DNA from: Oscillospiraceae bacterium
Lineage (GTDB): Bacteria > Bacillota > Clostridia > Oscillospirales > SIG519
DNA: 47,407 bases
Direction: 5' to 3'
Assembly: GCA_015067255.1 (NCBI GenBank)
Contig: SVMS01000012.1
Location: 1-47,407 of the forward strand
Shown here piece after piece: positions 1-8,043 of this stretch. Position 1 is the stretch's first letter, and each line of letters begins with the position of its first letter. A program made the translations under genes and the position numbers. The notes under the pieces were generated by a model that was not told the DNA's origin, searched no databases, and saw only the letters and a list, made by a program, of their open reading frames with translations.

Positions 1-267
1 CTTTCTTTACTTGAAATTGAGCTTATTACAGGCAGAACCCATCAGATAAGAGCTCAGCTTGCCAATATAGGACATCCCCTTGCGGGAGACGGTAAATACG
101 GACTTAATCAAACAAACAAAAGTCTTGGTCTTAAATCGCAGGCGCTTTGCTCTTACAGTCTTGAGTTCAGTTTTTCTTCTGATGCAGGGCAGCTTAATTA
201 TCTTAAGGGTAAAAAATTTACCGTTAAAGATATTGATTTTGTCAATAAATTCGATTTAAAATGCTAA
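1..267 (+). CDS. RluA-family pseudouridine synthase, C-terminal fragment
   Basis: The window opens inside a gene, and only the last 88 codons are present, ending in TAA. The fragment carries the RluA-family signature GRTHQIRAQL followed by GHPLAGDGKYG. In this family that region lies after the catalytic aspartate domain and helps build the active-site cleft. RluA enzymes isomerise specific uridines of 23S rRNA or tRNA to pseudouridine. The catalytic HRLD segment lies outside the window, so the exact subfamily (RluA, RluC or RluD) cannot be told. An AT-rich gap containing the pot promoter follows. Confidence 0.85.
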   Translation, partial: LSLLEIELITGRTHQIRAQLANIGHPLAGDGKYGLNQTNKSLGLKSQALCSYSLEFSFSSDAGQLNYLKGKKFTVKDIDFVNKFDLKC

Positions 268-321
268 AAATTATCATAAATTATAAATTTTTTTTAAAAT
301 AATATTTTTTTAGCTAAAATA

Positions 322-351
322 TTGACAAAATAACACAAAAAATTATATACT
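322..351 (+). promoter_or_regulatory. sigma-A-type promoter for the pot operon
   Basis: TTGACA at 322-327 and TATACT at 346-351 are separated by 18 bases in very AT-rich DNA, 56 bases before the potA start. A small perfect hairpin (TGTATCTT pairing with AAGATACA, 369-386) lies in the short leader before the ribosome binding site. Both hexamers are close to consensus. Confidence 0.7.
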
Positions 352-406
352 CTTATTTAGTTAATAGGTGTATCTTTTAAGATACATTTCAGAAAGGGGT
401 AGAGAG

Positions 407-1828
407 ATGGAGCACGGCTTCATAATATCCTTAAAGGATATCTATGTTGAATTTGACAACGAAATTATACTTAACAAAATTAATCTCAATATCAAGGATA
501 AAGAATTTGTCACCTTTTTAGGTCCCAGCGGTTGCGGAAAGACTACTACGCTGAGAATAATAGGTGGTTTTTTGACGCCTGATAGTGGGGATATTTTTTT
601 TGAAGGGGAAAAAATCAACGGTATGCCTCCTCACAAAAGAAACGTTAATACCGTTTTCCAGAAATATGCTTTATTCCCCCATCTTAACGTTTATGAAAAC
701 GTTGCTTTCGGTTTGCGTCTTAAGAAAATGCCCGAAGCTCAGATAAAGCAAAAGGTAACTCAGATGCTTAATATTGTTGACCTTAAGGGTTATGAAAAGC
801 GTTCAGTTTCCAAGCTTTCCGGCGGTCAGCAGCAGAGAGTTGCTATTGCAAGAGCTCTCGTTTGCGACCCTAAGGTGCTTCTACTTGATGAGCCTTTAGG
901 CGCTCTTGACCTTAAGTTGCGTAAGGATATGCAAATTGAGCTTAAGAGAATACAAAAGCAGACCCAAACAACTTTTATATATGTAACTCACGACCAGGAA
1001 GAAGCTCTTACTATGTCTGACACTGTTGTTGTTATGAATAACGGCGTTATAGAGCAAATAGGCACTCCTACCGATATTTATAACGAGCCTGCCAACGCTT
1101 TCGTTGCAGACTTTATAGGTGAAGCCAATATACTTAACGGCACTATGCTGAACGATTTTTCCGTATCTGTATGCGGAGCGCAGTTTACCTGTATAGACAA
1201 GGGCTTTGAAATCAATCAGCCTGTAGACGTAGTTATACGTCCCGAGGATATCGACATAATTGATGCTGAAAAAGCAAAGCTAAAGGGTCCTGTTGTAAAC
1301 GCTGTTTTCAAGGGCGTTCACTATGAAATGACAGTTGATATTGACGGCTGTATGTGGCTTATTCATTCCACCTCCTGTCAGCCTGTGGGAAAAACTGTAG
1401 GTATTGACTTTATTCCCGACAATATTCACATTATGAACAAGATGTTCTCCACCTCAGACAATATTTTCAAAGCTGATGTAACCTATTGCAACGCTCAGGA
1501 AAACTACTTTGAAATTGAAGTAGAGGGCAAAGCTCTTACAGTACACGGAAAAACCTTTGAAGAAGGAACCAAGCTTTCCATTAAGCTTGCTCCCGAGGAT
1601 ATCTATATTGCAGGCGACGGAAACGGAGATTTTACTGCATATATAGTTTCCGTTATCTACAAGGGCTCTCACAATGAGATAATTCTTGAAACCGACGAGC
1701 GCAAATGGATTATGAACTGCGAGCAGGACGAACAGGTTGCCACCTATGTACCCATTTGCTTTAATTTAGACAATGCTGAATTTACCGTTATTGACACTTC
1801 CTCGGAGGTGACAGGCGGTGAAATCTAA
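407..1828 (+). CDS. potA: Spermidine/putrescine ABC transporter ATP-binding protein PotA with an extra C-terminal TOBE-like repeat
   Basis: ATPase that powers polyamine import at the inner face of the membrane. The start chosen is ATG 407, after AGAAAGGGG. An in-frame GTG at 368 would add 13 residues but lies next to the promoter. The nucleotide-binding domain shows Walker [10 protein letters not shown] (about residues 39-47), the signature [15 protein letters not shown], Walker B LLLDEP and the H-loop THD. At 473 residues it is roughly 95 longer than typical PotA. The extension looks like a second TOBE-like module: a [10 protein letters not shown] motif near residue 280 is echoed by [10 protein letters not shown] near 400, each followed by a KG(V/S)H-type strand. 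It overlaps potB by 11 bases. The operon order A-B-C-D is that of polyamine uptake systems. Confidence 0.9.
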   Translation: MEHGFIISLKDIYVEFDNEIILNKINLNIKDKEFVTFLGPSGCGKTTTLRIIGGFLTPDSGDIFFEGEKINGMPPHKRNVNTVFQKYALFPHLNVYENVAFGLRLKKMPEAQIKQKVTQMLNIVDLKGYEKRSVSKLSGGQQQRVAIARALVCDPKVLLLDEPLGALDLKLRKDMQIELKRIQKQTQTTFIYVTHDQEEALTMSDTVVVMNNGVIEQIGTPTDIYNEPANAFVADFIGEANILNGTMLNDFSVSVCGAQFTCIDKGFEINQPVDVVIRPEDIDIIDAEKAKLKGPVVNAVFKGVHYEMTVDIDGCMWLIHSTSCQPVGKTVGIDFIPDNIHIMNKMFSTSDNIFKADVTYCNAQENYFEIEVEGKALTVHGKTFEEGTKLSIKLAPEDIYIAGDGNGDFTAYIVSVIYKGSHNEIILETDERKWIMNCEQDEQVATYVPICFNLDNAEFTVIDTSSEVTGGEI

Positions 1829-2609
1829 GCGTATTGCTATTCCATATATTATATGGATGATAATTTTTACTGTTGTTCCTCTTGCTATGGTTGCTTACTA
1901 CGCTGTTACAAACAAGCAGGGTGAGCTATCCTTTGAGCCTATGATGAAAATTCTTATTTATAAGGACGCCTTCATTCGCTCCTTGATAATTGCTTTTATT
2001 TCCACAGCAATTTGCCTTATTATCGCCTATCCCTTAGCCTATATAATGTCCCGTTGCCGTGCAAATGCAAGGCGCACAATGGTTATGCTTATAATGCTTC
2101 CTATGTGGATGAATTTTCTTTTGAGAATTTATTCGTGGATGATGCTTTTGCAGGACGGCGGTATTATCAGCAATATTATTTCCTTTTTCGGAATTAAGGC
2201 TACACTGTTGGGAAACAGCGGTGCTGTAGTTTTGGGAATGGTATATAACTTTTTGCCCTTTATGGTGCTTCCTTTATATACCGTTATGCTTAAAATAGAC
2301 AACAGCATAATAGAGGCGGCAAACGATTTAGGTGCAAACACTTTAAGAACCTTTTCTAAAGTAATTATACCTTTGAGTGTTCCCGGTATAATTTCTGGAA
2401 TAACTATGGTTTTTGTTCCCGCTGCCAGCACCTTTCTTGTATCCACCTATTTAGGCGGTCCTAACGATATGCTTATAGGTGATATAATTCAAAAGGAATT
2501 TCCTATTTCAAGAAACGTAGGCTCGGCTATGTCCCTTGTGCTGATGGTTATAATGCTTATTTTTATAGGTGTTATGAATAAATTCGGCGACGAGGAAGCC
2601 ATCTTCTGA
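1818..2609 (+). CDS. potB: Spermidine/putrescine ABC transporter permease PotB
   Basis: Inner-membrane permease subunit of 263 residues with about six hydrophobic helices. The binding-protein-dependent transport signature (the EAA loop that contacts PotA) is visible as [25 protein letters not shown]. The start is GTG 1818, positioned 8 bases after CGGAGGTG, so translation is coupled to the end of potA. Length and position between potA and potC match the usual PotB. It forms a heterodimeric channel with PotC. Confidence 0.9.
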   Translation: MKSKRIAIPYIIWMIIFTVVPLAMVAYYAVTNKQGELSFEPMMKILIYKDAFIRSLIIAFISTAICLIIAYPLAYIMSRCRANARRTMVMLIMLPMWMNFLLRIYSWMMLLQDGGIISNIISFFGIKATLLGNSGAVVLGMVYNFLPFMVLPLYTVMLKIDNSIIEAANDLGANTLRTFSKVIIPLSVPGIISGITMVFVPAASTFLVSTYLGGPNDMLIGDIIQKEFPISRNVGSAMSLVLMVIMLIFIGVMNKFGDEEAIF

Positions 2610-2638
2610 TTATAAATACCTTTTTTGGAGGTGATGCT

Positions 2639-3442
2639 TTGAAAAAGCTTTCTTCTAAAATATACGTAGGGCTTGTTATGCTCTTTTTATACGCTCCTAT
2701 TCTTGTTCTTATTCTTTATTCCTTTAATGACGGAAAAACTACTGTATGGAAAGGCTTTACTTTTAAATGGTACAAAGAGCTTTTCCGTGATTCTTCCCTT
2801 ATGGAAAGCGTATATAATACCTTGCTTATTGCTTTTCTTGCGGCAATCTTTGCTACTATTTTAGGTACCTTGGCCGCTTTAGGCATATATAATTTTAAAG
2901 GCTTTTCAAAAAAGCTTCTCCTTAACGTTTCAAACATACCCATTATCAATCCCGAAATAGTAACGGGCGTTTCCTTTATGCTTTTGTTTGTTTTCTTGGG
3001 TGAGCTTCTTAATTTTGAAATGGGCTTTACAACTGTTCTTCTTGCTCATATAGGCTTTTGTGTTCCATATGTAATTTTAAATGTTATGCCAAAGCTGAGG
3101 CAAATGGACATAAGTCTTTTCGAAGCGGCGCAGGATTTAGGCTGTAATCCCAGAAAAGCCTTTGTAAAGGTTGTTATTCCCGAAATTATGCCGGGTGTAA
3201 TATCTGGCTTTCTTATGGCATTTACCTATTCTTTAGATGACTATATAATAACTTATTTTACAAGAGGCTCTAAATTCCAGACGCTTCCAATTGAAATTGC
3301 AACAATGCTTAAAAAGCGTATTTCTCCCACTATCAATGCTCTTTCGGCTCTTTTATTTATTATAACCTTAAGTGTATTGATTATAATAAACATACGGGGA
3401 AGTAAAAAAGAAAAAGAAGCCGTATCCGGCAAAAAAATTTAA
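2639..3442 (+). CDS. potC: Spermidine/putrescine ABC transporter permease PotC
   Basis: Second permease subunit, 267 residues, with several hydrophobic helices and an EAA loop reading EAAQDLGCNPRKAFVKVVIPEIMPG. The start is TTG 2639, set by GGAGGTGA a few bases upstream. An ATG inside that site is immediately closed by a stop and cannot be used. The final residues are lysine-rich, as expected for a cytoplasmic tail. It pairs with PotB in the membrane. Confidence 0.9.
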   Translation: MKKLSSKIYVGLVMLFLYAPILVLILYSFNDGKTTVWKGFTFKWYKELFRDSSLMESVYNTLLIAFLAAIFATILGTLAALGIYNFKGFSKKLLLNVSNIPIINPEIVTGVSFMLLFVFLGELLNFEMGFTTVLLAHIGFCVPYVILNVMPKLRQMDISLFEAAQDLGCNPRKAFVKVVIPEIMPGVISGFLMAFTYSLDDYIITYFTRGSKFQTLPIEIATMLKKRISPTINALSALLFIITLSVLIIINIRGSKKEKEAVSGKKI

Positions 3443-3462
3443 TTTGAAAAGGGTTGATTTTC

Positions 3463-4521
3463 TTGAAAAAAACTATATCTTTTATTATTCTTATTGCTGT
3501 TTTACTCGGCGTTTTATCTATGTCCGGCTGTAAAAGCTACGAAGGCGAAATCAACGTTTACAACTGGGGCGAATTTATTTCTGACGGTTCTGAAGGTACT
3601 CTCGATGTAATTGCAGAATTTGAAGACAGATACAACATCAAAGTAAATTATACAACCTATGAAACAAACGAAGAGATGTATGACATTCTAAAAAGCACAA
3701 ACTCTTCATATGACATAGTTATTCCCTCCGACTATATGATAGGCAAGCTTATAGAAAAAGGACTTGTTCAGAAAATCAATTTTGACAATGTACCAAACTA
3801 TAAGAACATAATGGACAGCTACAAAAATCTGCCCTTTGACCCCAATAATGAATACTGTGTACCCTACTCTGCGGGTATTGTTGCTATTGTTTACAACAAA
3901 AATATGATACAGGACAATATTGACAGCTACAGCGCTATGTGGAATGAAGCATACAAGGGTAAAATTCTTATGATTGACAACTCCCGTGATGCTATGGCTA
4001 TTGCTATGCTTCTAAAAGGAATTACCCCCGATGTAGTTACAAAAGAAGATATTGATATTGCTACAAGCTATCTTAAAGAACAAAAGCCTTTTCTTAAGAA
4101 ATATGCTATGGACCAGACCTTTCCCGAAATGGAAAACAATCAGGCTGCTATTGCTGCTTACTATGCAGGCGATATTGTAAGTATGATGGGCAATAACGAA
4201 AATCTGACATATGCTCTTCCTAAGGAAGGTACAAACAAATTTGTTGACTGTATGTGTATTCCCACCTCTTCCAAAAACAAAGAGCTTGCAGAAAAATTTA
4301 TAAACTATATGCTTGAAGCTGAAATTGCAAAAGCAAATGCAGAGTATATAGGATATTCCACTCCAAACAAGGCGGCATTTGAGCTTCTTGATGATGAAAT
4401 CAAAAGCAACGAGCTTTCATACCCTTCTGAAGAATATATGAACAAATGCTTCTATTTCTCAAATCTTCCTGATGATGTTTACGAATATATGCAGGAAATG
4501 TACTTGCAAGCAAAAAATTAA
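3463..4521 (+). CDS. potD: Spermidine/putrescine-binding lipoprotein PotD
   Basis: Extracellular substrate-binding component that delivers polyamines to PotB/PotC. The most likely start is TTG 3463, about 9 bases after AAAGGG. TTG 3454 is too close to that site. The 352-residue product begins MKKT, has a hydrophobic signal and a lipobox ending LSMSGC, so it should be lipid-anchored. The mature protein opens with INVYNWGEFI, the typical PotD/PotF beginning, and continues with the family pattern IVIPSDYM and VPYSAG. It is the last gene of potABCD and is followed by an AT-rich gap without a clear hairpin. Confidence 0.9.
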   Translation: MKKTISFIILIAVLLGVLSMSGCKSYEGEINVYNWGEFISDGSEGTLDVIAEFEDRYNIKVNYTTYETNEEMYDILKSTNSSYDIVIPSDYMIGKLIEKGLVQKINFDNVPNYKNIMDSYKNLPFDPNNEYCVPYSAGIVAIVYNKNMIQDNIDSYSAMWNEAYKGKILMIDNSRDAMAIAMLLKGITPDVVTKEDIDIATSYLKEQKPFLKKYAMDQTFPEMENNQAAIAAYYAGDIVSMMGNNENLTYALPKEGTNKFVDCMCIPTSSKNKELAEKFINYMLEAEIAKANAEYIGYSTPNKAAFELLDDEIKSNELSYPSEEYMNKCFYFSNLPDDVYEYMQEMYLQAKN

Positions 4522-4595
4522 TAATTTTAATATAGACATTATTTTATTTTTATGATATTATATATGTTAATTGACATATAAAGTGGAGGATACTT

Positions 4596-5708
4596 ATGAA
4601 AAAATTTATTAAACCTTTAGGCTTTCTAATGGCAGTAGCCGTACTTCTTTGCTTCTTCTCCGGCTGCTCATCTATCCCTGCAAGCTTTGGTACTGCAGAA
4701 AAAAGCGGTACAACACATGACCTTGATACAAAGCTTTATATCTATACTGCATATATGATGCATATGAACCTTGAATATTATGCAAGTTATTACGGTGCTT
4801 CAATTTCAGATTTACTGAAAACACCGGAAGGCTCAAGCATAGACTATGTTGCTCAGTACAATGACGACATAAGAGACCAGGCTCTTGCAATGTTTGTTGC
4901 ATCTCAGAAGTTTACCGATATGGGACTTTCTATTTCAAACGACGATATTTCAGCTGTTAACCAGAACTATGATTCTATGGTTACAAATATGGGTGAAGCT
5001 ACAATCAGAAAGCTACGTGCTAAATTAAAGCTTTCCGAAACCGCTTTCAAAGATTTCCTTACTGAAATTTACAAGCAGGAGCTCGTTTTTGACAAGCTTT
5101 TCTCAAAGGGCGGAGAAAAAGAGATTACTGATGAAGCTCTTAAGAAATATCTTGCTGATGAGTATTTCCACGTAAGACATATTCTTATTAAATATCCTAC
5201 AGATGATAAGAAGAACACAATTTCTTCTACTAAAGACCAGAGCGATGCAAACATCAAGCTTTTCAACGATGCAAAGGCTAAGGCTGAAGGAATTTTAGCA
5301 AAAGCTAAGGCAGGCGAAGACTTCCTTACTCTTGCAAAAGACAATACTGAGGACAGCGTTTCCGAAAGTAAAGAATTTACTTACAGCAACGGTTTCCTTG
5401 TTGAGCCTTACGGATATGTTTTCACTAAGAATCAAATGGATACAAAGTTCTATGACAAGGCTAAGGAAATGGCTGTAGGCTCTATTGAGATGGTTGAAAC
5501 CTCTTACGGCTGGCATATTATGCAGAAATTTGACGTTTCAGCGCAAGCAAAAGTTTTTGAACTTCTTAAAAATGATATTTTCTCAACAATCTCCAACGAG
5601 AAAAGAACTGAACTGTTAAAAGAGTGGAACGCTGAGTACAAGGTAAGCTACAACGATTCCGTTCTTAAGAAGTACAGCATTGATAAGCTTAGCAATATTC
5701 TTTCCTAA
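4596..5708 (+). CDS. PrsA-like parvulin-domain lipoprotein foldase
   Basis: Predicted cell-surface lipoprotein of 370 residues with signal peptide and lipobox FFSGC (residues about 20-24). A SurA/PrsA-type N-terminal helical region (about 40-185) precedes a PPIC-type peptidyl-prolyl isomerase domain (about 190-320). That domain contains VRHILIK, AGEDFLTLAKD and YGWHIMQ, the core strands of parvulins. Such proteins help exported proteins fold outside the membrane. The start is ATG 4596 after GTGGAGGA. A strong terminator follows, so the gene is probably transcribed alone or at the end of pot read-through. Whether isomerase activity is retained cannot be judged from sequence alone. Confidence 0.82.
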   Translation: MKKFIKPLGFLMAVAVLLCFFSGCSSIPASFGTAEKSGTTHDLDTKLYIYTAYMMHMNLEYYASYYGASISDLLKTPEGSSIDYVAQYNDDIRDQALAMFVASQKFTDMGLSISNDDISAVNQNYDSMVTNMGEATIRKLRAKLKLSETAFKDFLTEIYKQELVFDKLFSKGGEKEITDEALKKYLADEYFHVRHILIKYPTDDKKNTISSTKDQSDANIKLFNDAKAKAEGILAKAKAGEDFLTLAKDNTEDSVSESKEFTYSNGFLVEPYGYVFTKNQMDTKFYDKAKEMAVGSIEMVETSYGWHIMQKFDVSAQAKVFELLKNDIFSTISNEKRTELLKEWNAEYKVSYNDSVLKKYSIDKLSNILS

Positions 5709-5723
5709 TATGTTTTAACAATA

Positions 5724-5760
5724 CCGCCGGAAAGCAGTGCTTTTCCGGCGGATATTTTTT
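5724..5760 (+). terminator. Rho-independent terminator after the PrsA-like gene
   Basis: CCGCCGGAAA at 5724 pairs with TTTCCGGCGG ending at 5751, with a GC-rich base and short loop, followed by ATATTTTTT. It is a strong intrinsic terminator on the plus strand. Confidence 0.9.
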
Positions 5761-5812
5761 AAAAGCCTATCCAAAATAAATGTATATAAATTTAAAGAAA
5801 GGTTTTTATTTT

Positions 5813-7066
5813 ATGTTTACTTATGAAACCTTAGAAAACGGAATTACTCTTGCAACAGATAAAATAGATTATGTTAAATCTGCCACCTTGGGAATTTGGG
5901 TTAAAGCAGGCAGTATTTACGAAAGCAATATGCAAAACGGCATATCGCATTTTATAGAGCATATGAGCTTTAAAGGCACAGAAAAACGAAGCGCATTAAA
6001 GCTTGCCAATGACCTTGACGATATAGGAGGACAAGCCAATGCCTTTACAGCAAAGGAAATGACCTGCTATTATATAAAGGTACTTGATTCTCACTGTCTT
6101 AAAGCTTTAGAAATTCTTTCGGATATGGTTTTAAATCCTCGATTTTCCAAAGAGGATATAGAAAACGAAAAAAATGTAGTGCTTGAAGAAATTGCTATGA
6201 CAAACGATTCTCCCGACGAAACTGCTGTGGAAAATCTCATTAACAGTGTATGGAGCCCAAGCCCTTTTTGTTTTCCTATTTTAGGAAACGAGCAGACTGT
6301 CAAAGGCTTTGAACGTCAAAAGCTTTTTGAATATAAAAACAGCCGCTACACCTGCGACAATATCGTTATTTCAATTTCCGGAAGCTTTGACAAAAAACAG
6401 ATTAAGGCTTTTATTGAAGCTACCTTTAAAAAATCACAAAGCTCTCCCCTTTCTATCCCCGAGCCAATTTATCGAAAATCCATACAGCTTTTGAAGCGTG
6501 ATTTTGAGCAAACTCATATCGCTATAGGCTTTAAGTCAATAGGAACAGACGACAGCGAGAAAAACGCCTCTTTATCTGTTCTTAACTGTATTTTAGGTGC
6601 AGGAATGTCCTCGAGGCTTTTTCAAAGCATACGTGAAAAAAGAGGACTTGTATATACTGTTTCATCTTTTCCCGAAAAACACAGAAAAAACGGACTTTTC
6701 TTTATTTATGCAGCTTTAAAGGCAAGCTCTCAATTAGAGGCAATAAAGCTGATAAAGCAGGAGGCTATCAATTTAATTGATAACGGCTTAATAGACGGAG
6801 AGCTTCAAAGAGCAAAAGAACAGCTCAAATCGGGAGTTGTTTTAGGTGTTGAAAGTACATCTTCCCGTTCAGGATATATGGGCAGAAGCCTTTGCATAAA
6901 CGGGAAAATCAAACCCATTGAACAGCTTCTAAACGAAATTGATGCAGTAAATGAAAAACAGGTTCTGGAATTAGGCAAAGAAATACTCGACTTTAAAAAT
7001 TCAAGCTTATGTATTGTAGGCTCCCCTACTGATGAGGATAAGCTTTCACAGACATTATATAACTAA
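5813..7066 (+). CDS. M16-family zinc metallopeptidase (processing-peptidase-like)
   Basis: Predicted insulinase/processing-peptidase family protein of 417 residues. The inverted zinc motif HxxEH is present as HFIEH (about residues 49-53). The downstream helix ENEKNVVLEEIAM (about residue 120) supplies the third zinc-ligand glutamate. A second M16 half follows, including RLFQSIREKRGLVYTVSS, the conserved Arg/Tyr segment that binds substrate. No signal peptide is seen, so it is probably cytoplasmic. ATG 5813 is preferred because AAAGAAAGG lies 10 bases upstream. ATG 5780 has no such site. The family includes YmxG/PepR peptidases found widely in Firmicutes, but the natural substrate is not evident here. 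Confidence 0.85.
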   Translation: MFTYETLENGITLATDKIDYVKSATLGIWVKAGSIYESNMQNGISHFIEHMSFKGTEKRSALKLANDLDDIGGQANAFTAKEMTCYYIKVLDSHCLKALEILSDMVLNPRFSKEDIENEKNVVLEEIAMTNDSPDETAVENLINSVWSPSPFCFPILGNEQTVKGFERQKLFEYKNSRYTCDNIVISISGSFDKKQIKAFIEATFKKSQSSPLSIPEPIYRKSIQLLKRDFEQTHIAIGFKSIGTDDSEKNASLSVLNCILGAGMSSRLFQSIREKRGLVYTVSSFPEKHRKNGLFFIYAALKASSQLEAIKLIKQEAINLIDNGLIDGELQRAKEQLKSGVVLGVESTSSRSGYMGRSLCINGKIKPIEQLLNEIDAVNEKQVLELGKEILDFKNSSLCIVGSPTDEDKLSQTLYN

Positions 7067-7087
7067 TATACAGATAGGATGAATAAT

Positions 7088-7840
7088 ATGAAAAAAGCAC
7101 TTATTACAGGCGCAAGCTCAGGTATCGGCAAGGATATGGCTATTATTTTAAGTGATATGGGATATGAGCTTTTTCTTGCTGCCCGGAGAGAAGATAAGCT
7201 TATTGAGCTTAGAAACAGCTTAAAAACAAAAGCTAAGGTAATTCCTGTTGACCTTTCCAAAGACGGTGCCGCAGAGTTTCTTTTTGAGAGAGTAAGGAAT
7301 GAGCAAATTGACCTTGTTATAAACAATGCAGGCTTTGGCACTTTTGGAGATTTTGTTGAAATTCCTTTAGAAAAAGAGCTTGAGATGATAGACTTAAACA
7401 TAAAGGCCTTGCACATACTTACAAAGCTCTTTTCAAAAAAAGAAAATGTCAGAATACTTAATGTAGCCTCCTCTGCCGCTTTTATGCCCGGTCCTTTACT
7501 TGCCACATACTATGCCACCAAGGCATACGTTTTAAGGCTTTCTCTTGCAGTTAATCAGGAGCTTAAAAGAAACAACAGCTCTACCAGTATTTGTGTTCTT
7601 TGTCCCGGACCTGTTAAAACCGAATTTGATGCTGTTGCAGGTGTAAGCTTTAGCTTAAAAGGACTTTCAAGCCGATATGTTGCTAAATATGCTCTCAAAA
7701 AGACTCTCAAAGGAAAAAGAGGCAAGAAGGTTATTGTACCCGGTATAACAATGAAGCTTGGCCGTTTTGCAATCCGCTTTTTACCCGACTGTATATTACT
7801 TAAGGTTGCTTACTTTATTCAAAAAAGAAAGGCTAAATAG
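7088..7840 (+). CDS. Short-chain dehydrogenase/reductase
   Basis: NAD(P)-dependent oxidoreductase of the classical SDR family, 250 residues. The cofactor motif TGASSGIG lies at residues 7-14, NNAG near residue 84, and the catalytic Tyr-Lys as YYATK with an upstream serine in VASSAAF. ATG 7088 is chosen because the AGGAT ribosome site overlaps the alternative ATG 7079. The general layout resembles DltE/YqjQ-type SDRs, so a lipid or polyol substrate is possible but not shown. It follows the M16 gene by about 20 bases and may be co-transcribed. No terminator hairpin is clear before nrdD. Confidence 0.85.
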   Translation: MKKALITGASSGIGKDMAIILSDMGYELFLAARREDKLIELRNSLKTKAKVIPVDLSKDGAAEFLFERVRNEQIDLVINNAGFGTFGDFVEIPLEKELEMIDLNIKALHILTKLFSKKENVRILNVASSAAFMPGPLLATYYATKAYVLRLSLAVNQELKRNNSSTSICVLCPGPVKTEFDAVAGVSFSLKGLSSRYVAKYALKKTLKGKRGKKVIVPGITMKLGRFAIRFLPDCILLKVAYFIQKRKAK

Positions 7841-7886
7841 ACATAATTCCCTAAAAAATCATATCTTTATAGTTAAAAACTAACAA

Positions 7887-7902
7887 ACACAATATATTGT
7901 GT
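7887..7902. promoter_or_regulatory. NrdR box 1 (perfect 16-bp palindrome)
   Basis: ACACAATATATTGTGT is a perfect palindrome and fits the known NrdR consensus acaCwAtATaTwGtgt at every position. NrdR is the ATP/dATP-sensing repressor of ribonucleotide reductase genes. The box sits just upstream of the nrdD promoter. Its centre is 41 bp from box 2. Confidence 0.85.
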
Positions 7903-7922
7903 GTATTTTTTAATTTAACCAC

Positions 7923-7951
7923 TTGACTTTGTATATATTGTATGCTATTAT
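7923..7951 (+). promoter_or_regulatory. nrdDG promoter
   Basis: TTGACT (7923-7928) and TATTAT (7946-7951) are separated by exactly 17 bases. The leader that follows can form two small hairpins, CACC-GATA-GGTG (7959-7970) and AGCTG/CAGCT (7975-7991), before the AAGGAGG ribosome site of nrdD. Confidence 0.8.
7928..7943. promoter_or_regulatory. NrdR box 2 (imperfect), inside the promoter spacer
   Basis: The core GTATATATTG (7931-7940) matches the NrdR core CwAtATaTwG except for the first base. It lies wholly between the -35 and -10 hexamers, so a bound repressor would block RNA polymerase. The 41-bp centre-to-centre distance from box 1 is close to four helical turns, placing both boxes on one face of the DNA. 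Confidence 0.65.
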
Positions 7952-8043
7952 GATAGAGCACCGATAGGTGTACCAGCTGTTAAATTCAGCTTTTACTTAA
8001 TATTTTAAAAAAATAATACATACAAATTCAAGGAGGAAACACA

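Noticed and set aside
7063-7506. 147-residue minus-strand frame opposite the short-chain dehydrogenase
   Set aside because: Antisense to a gene with clear motifs; low-complexity Ser/Phe-rich composition typical of a shadow frame.
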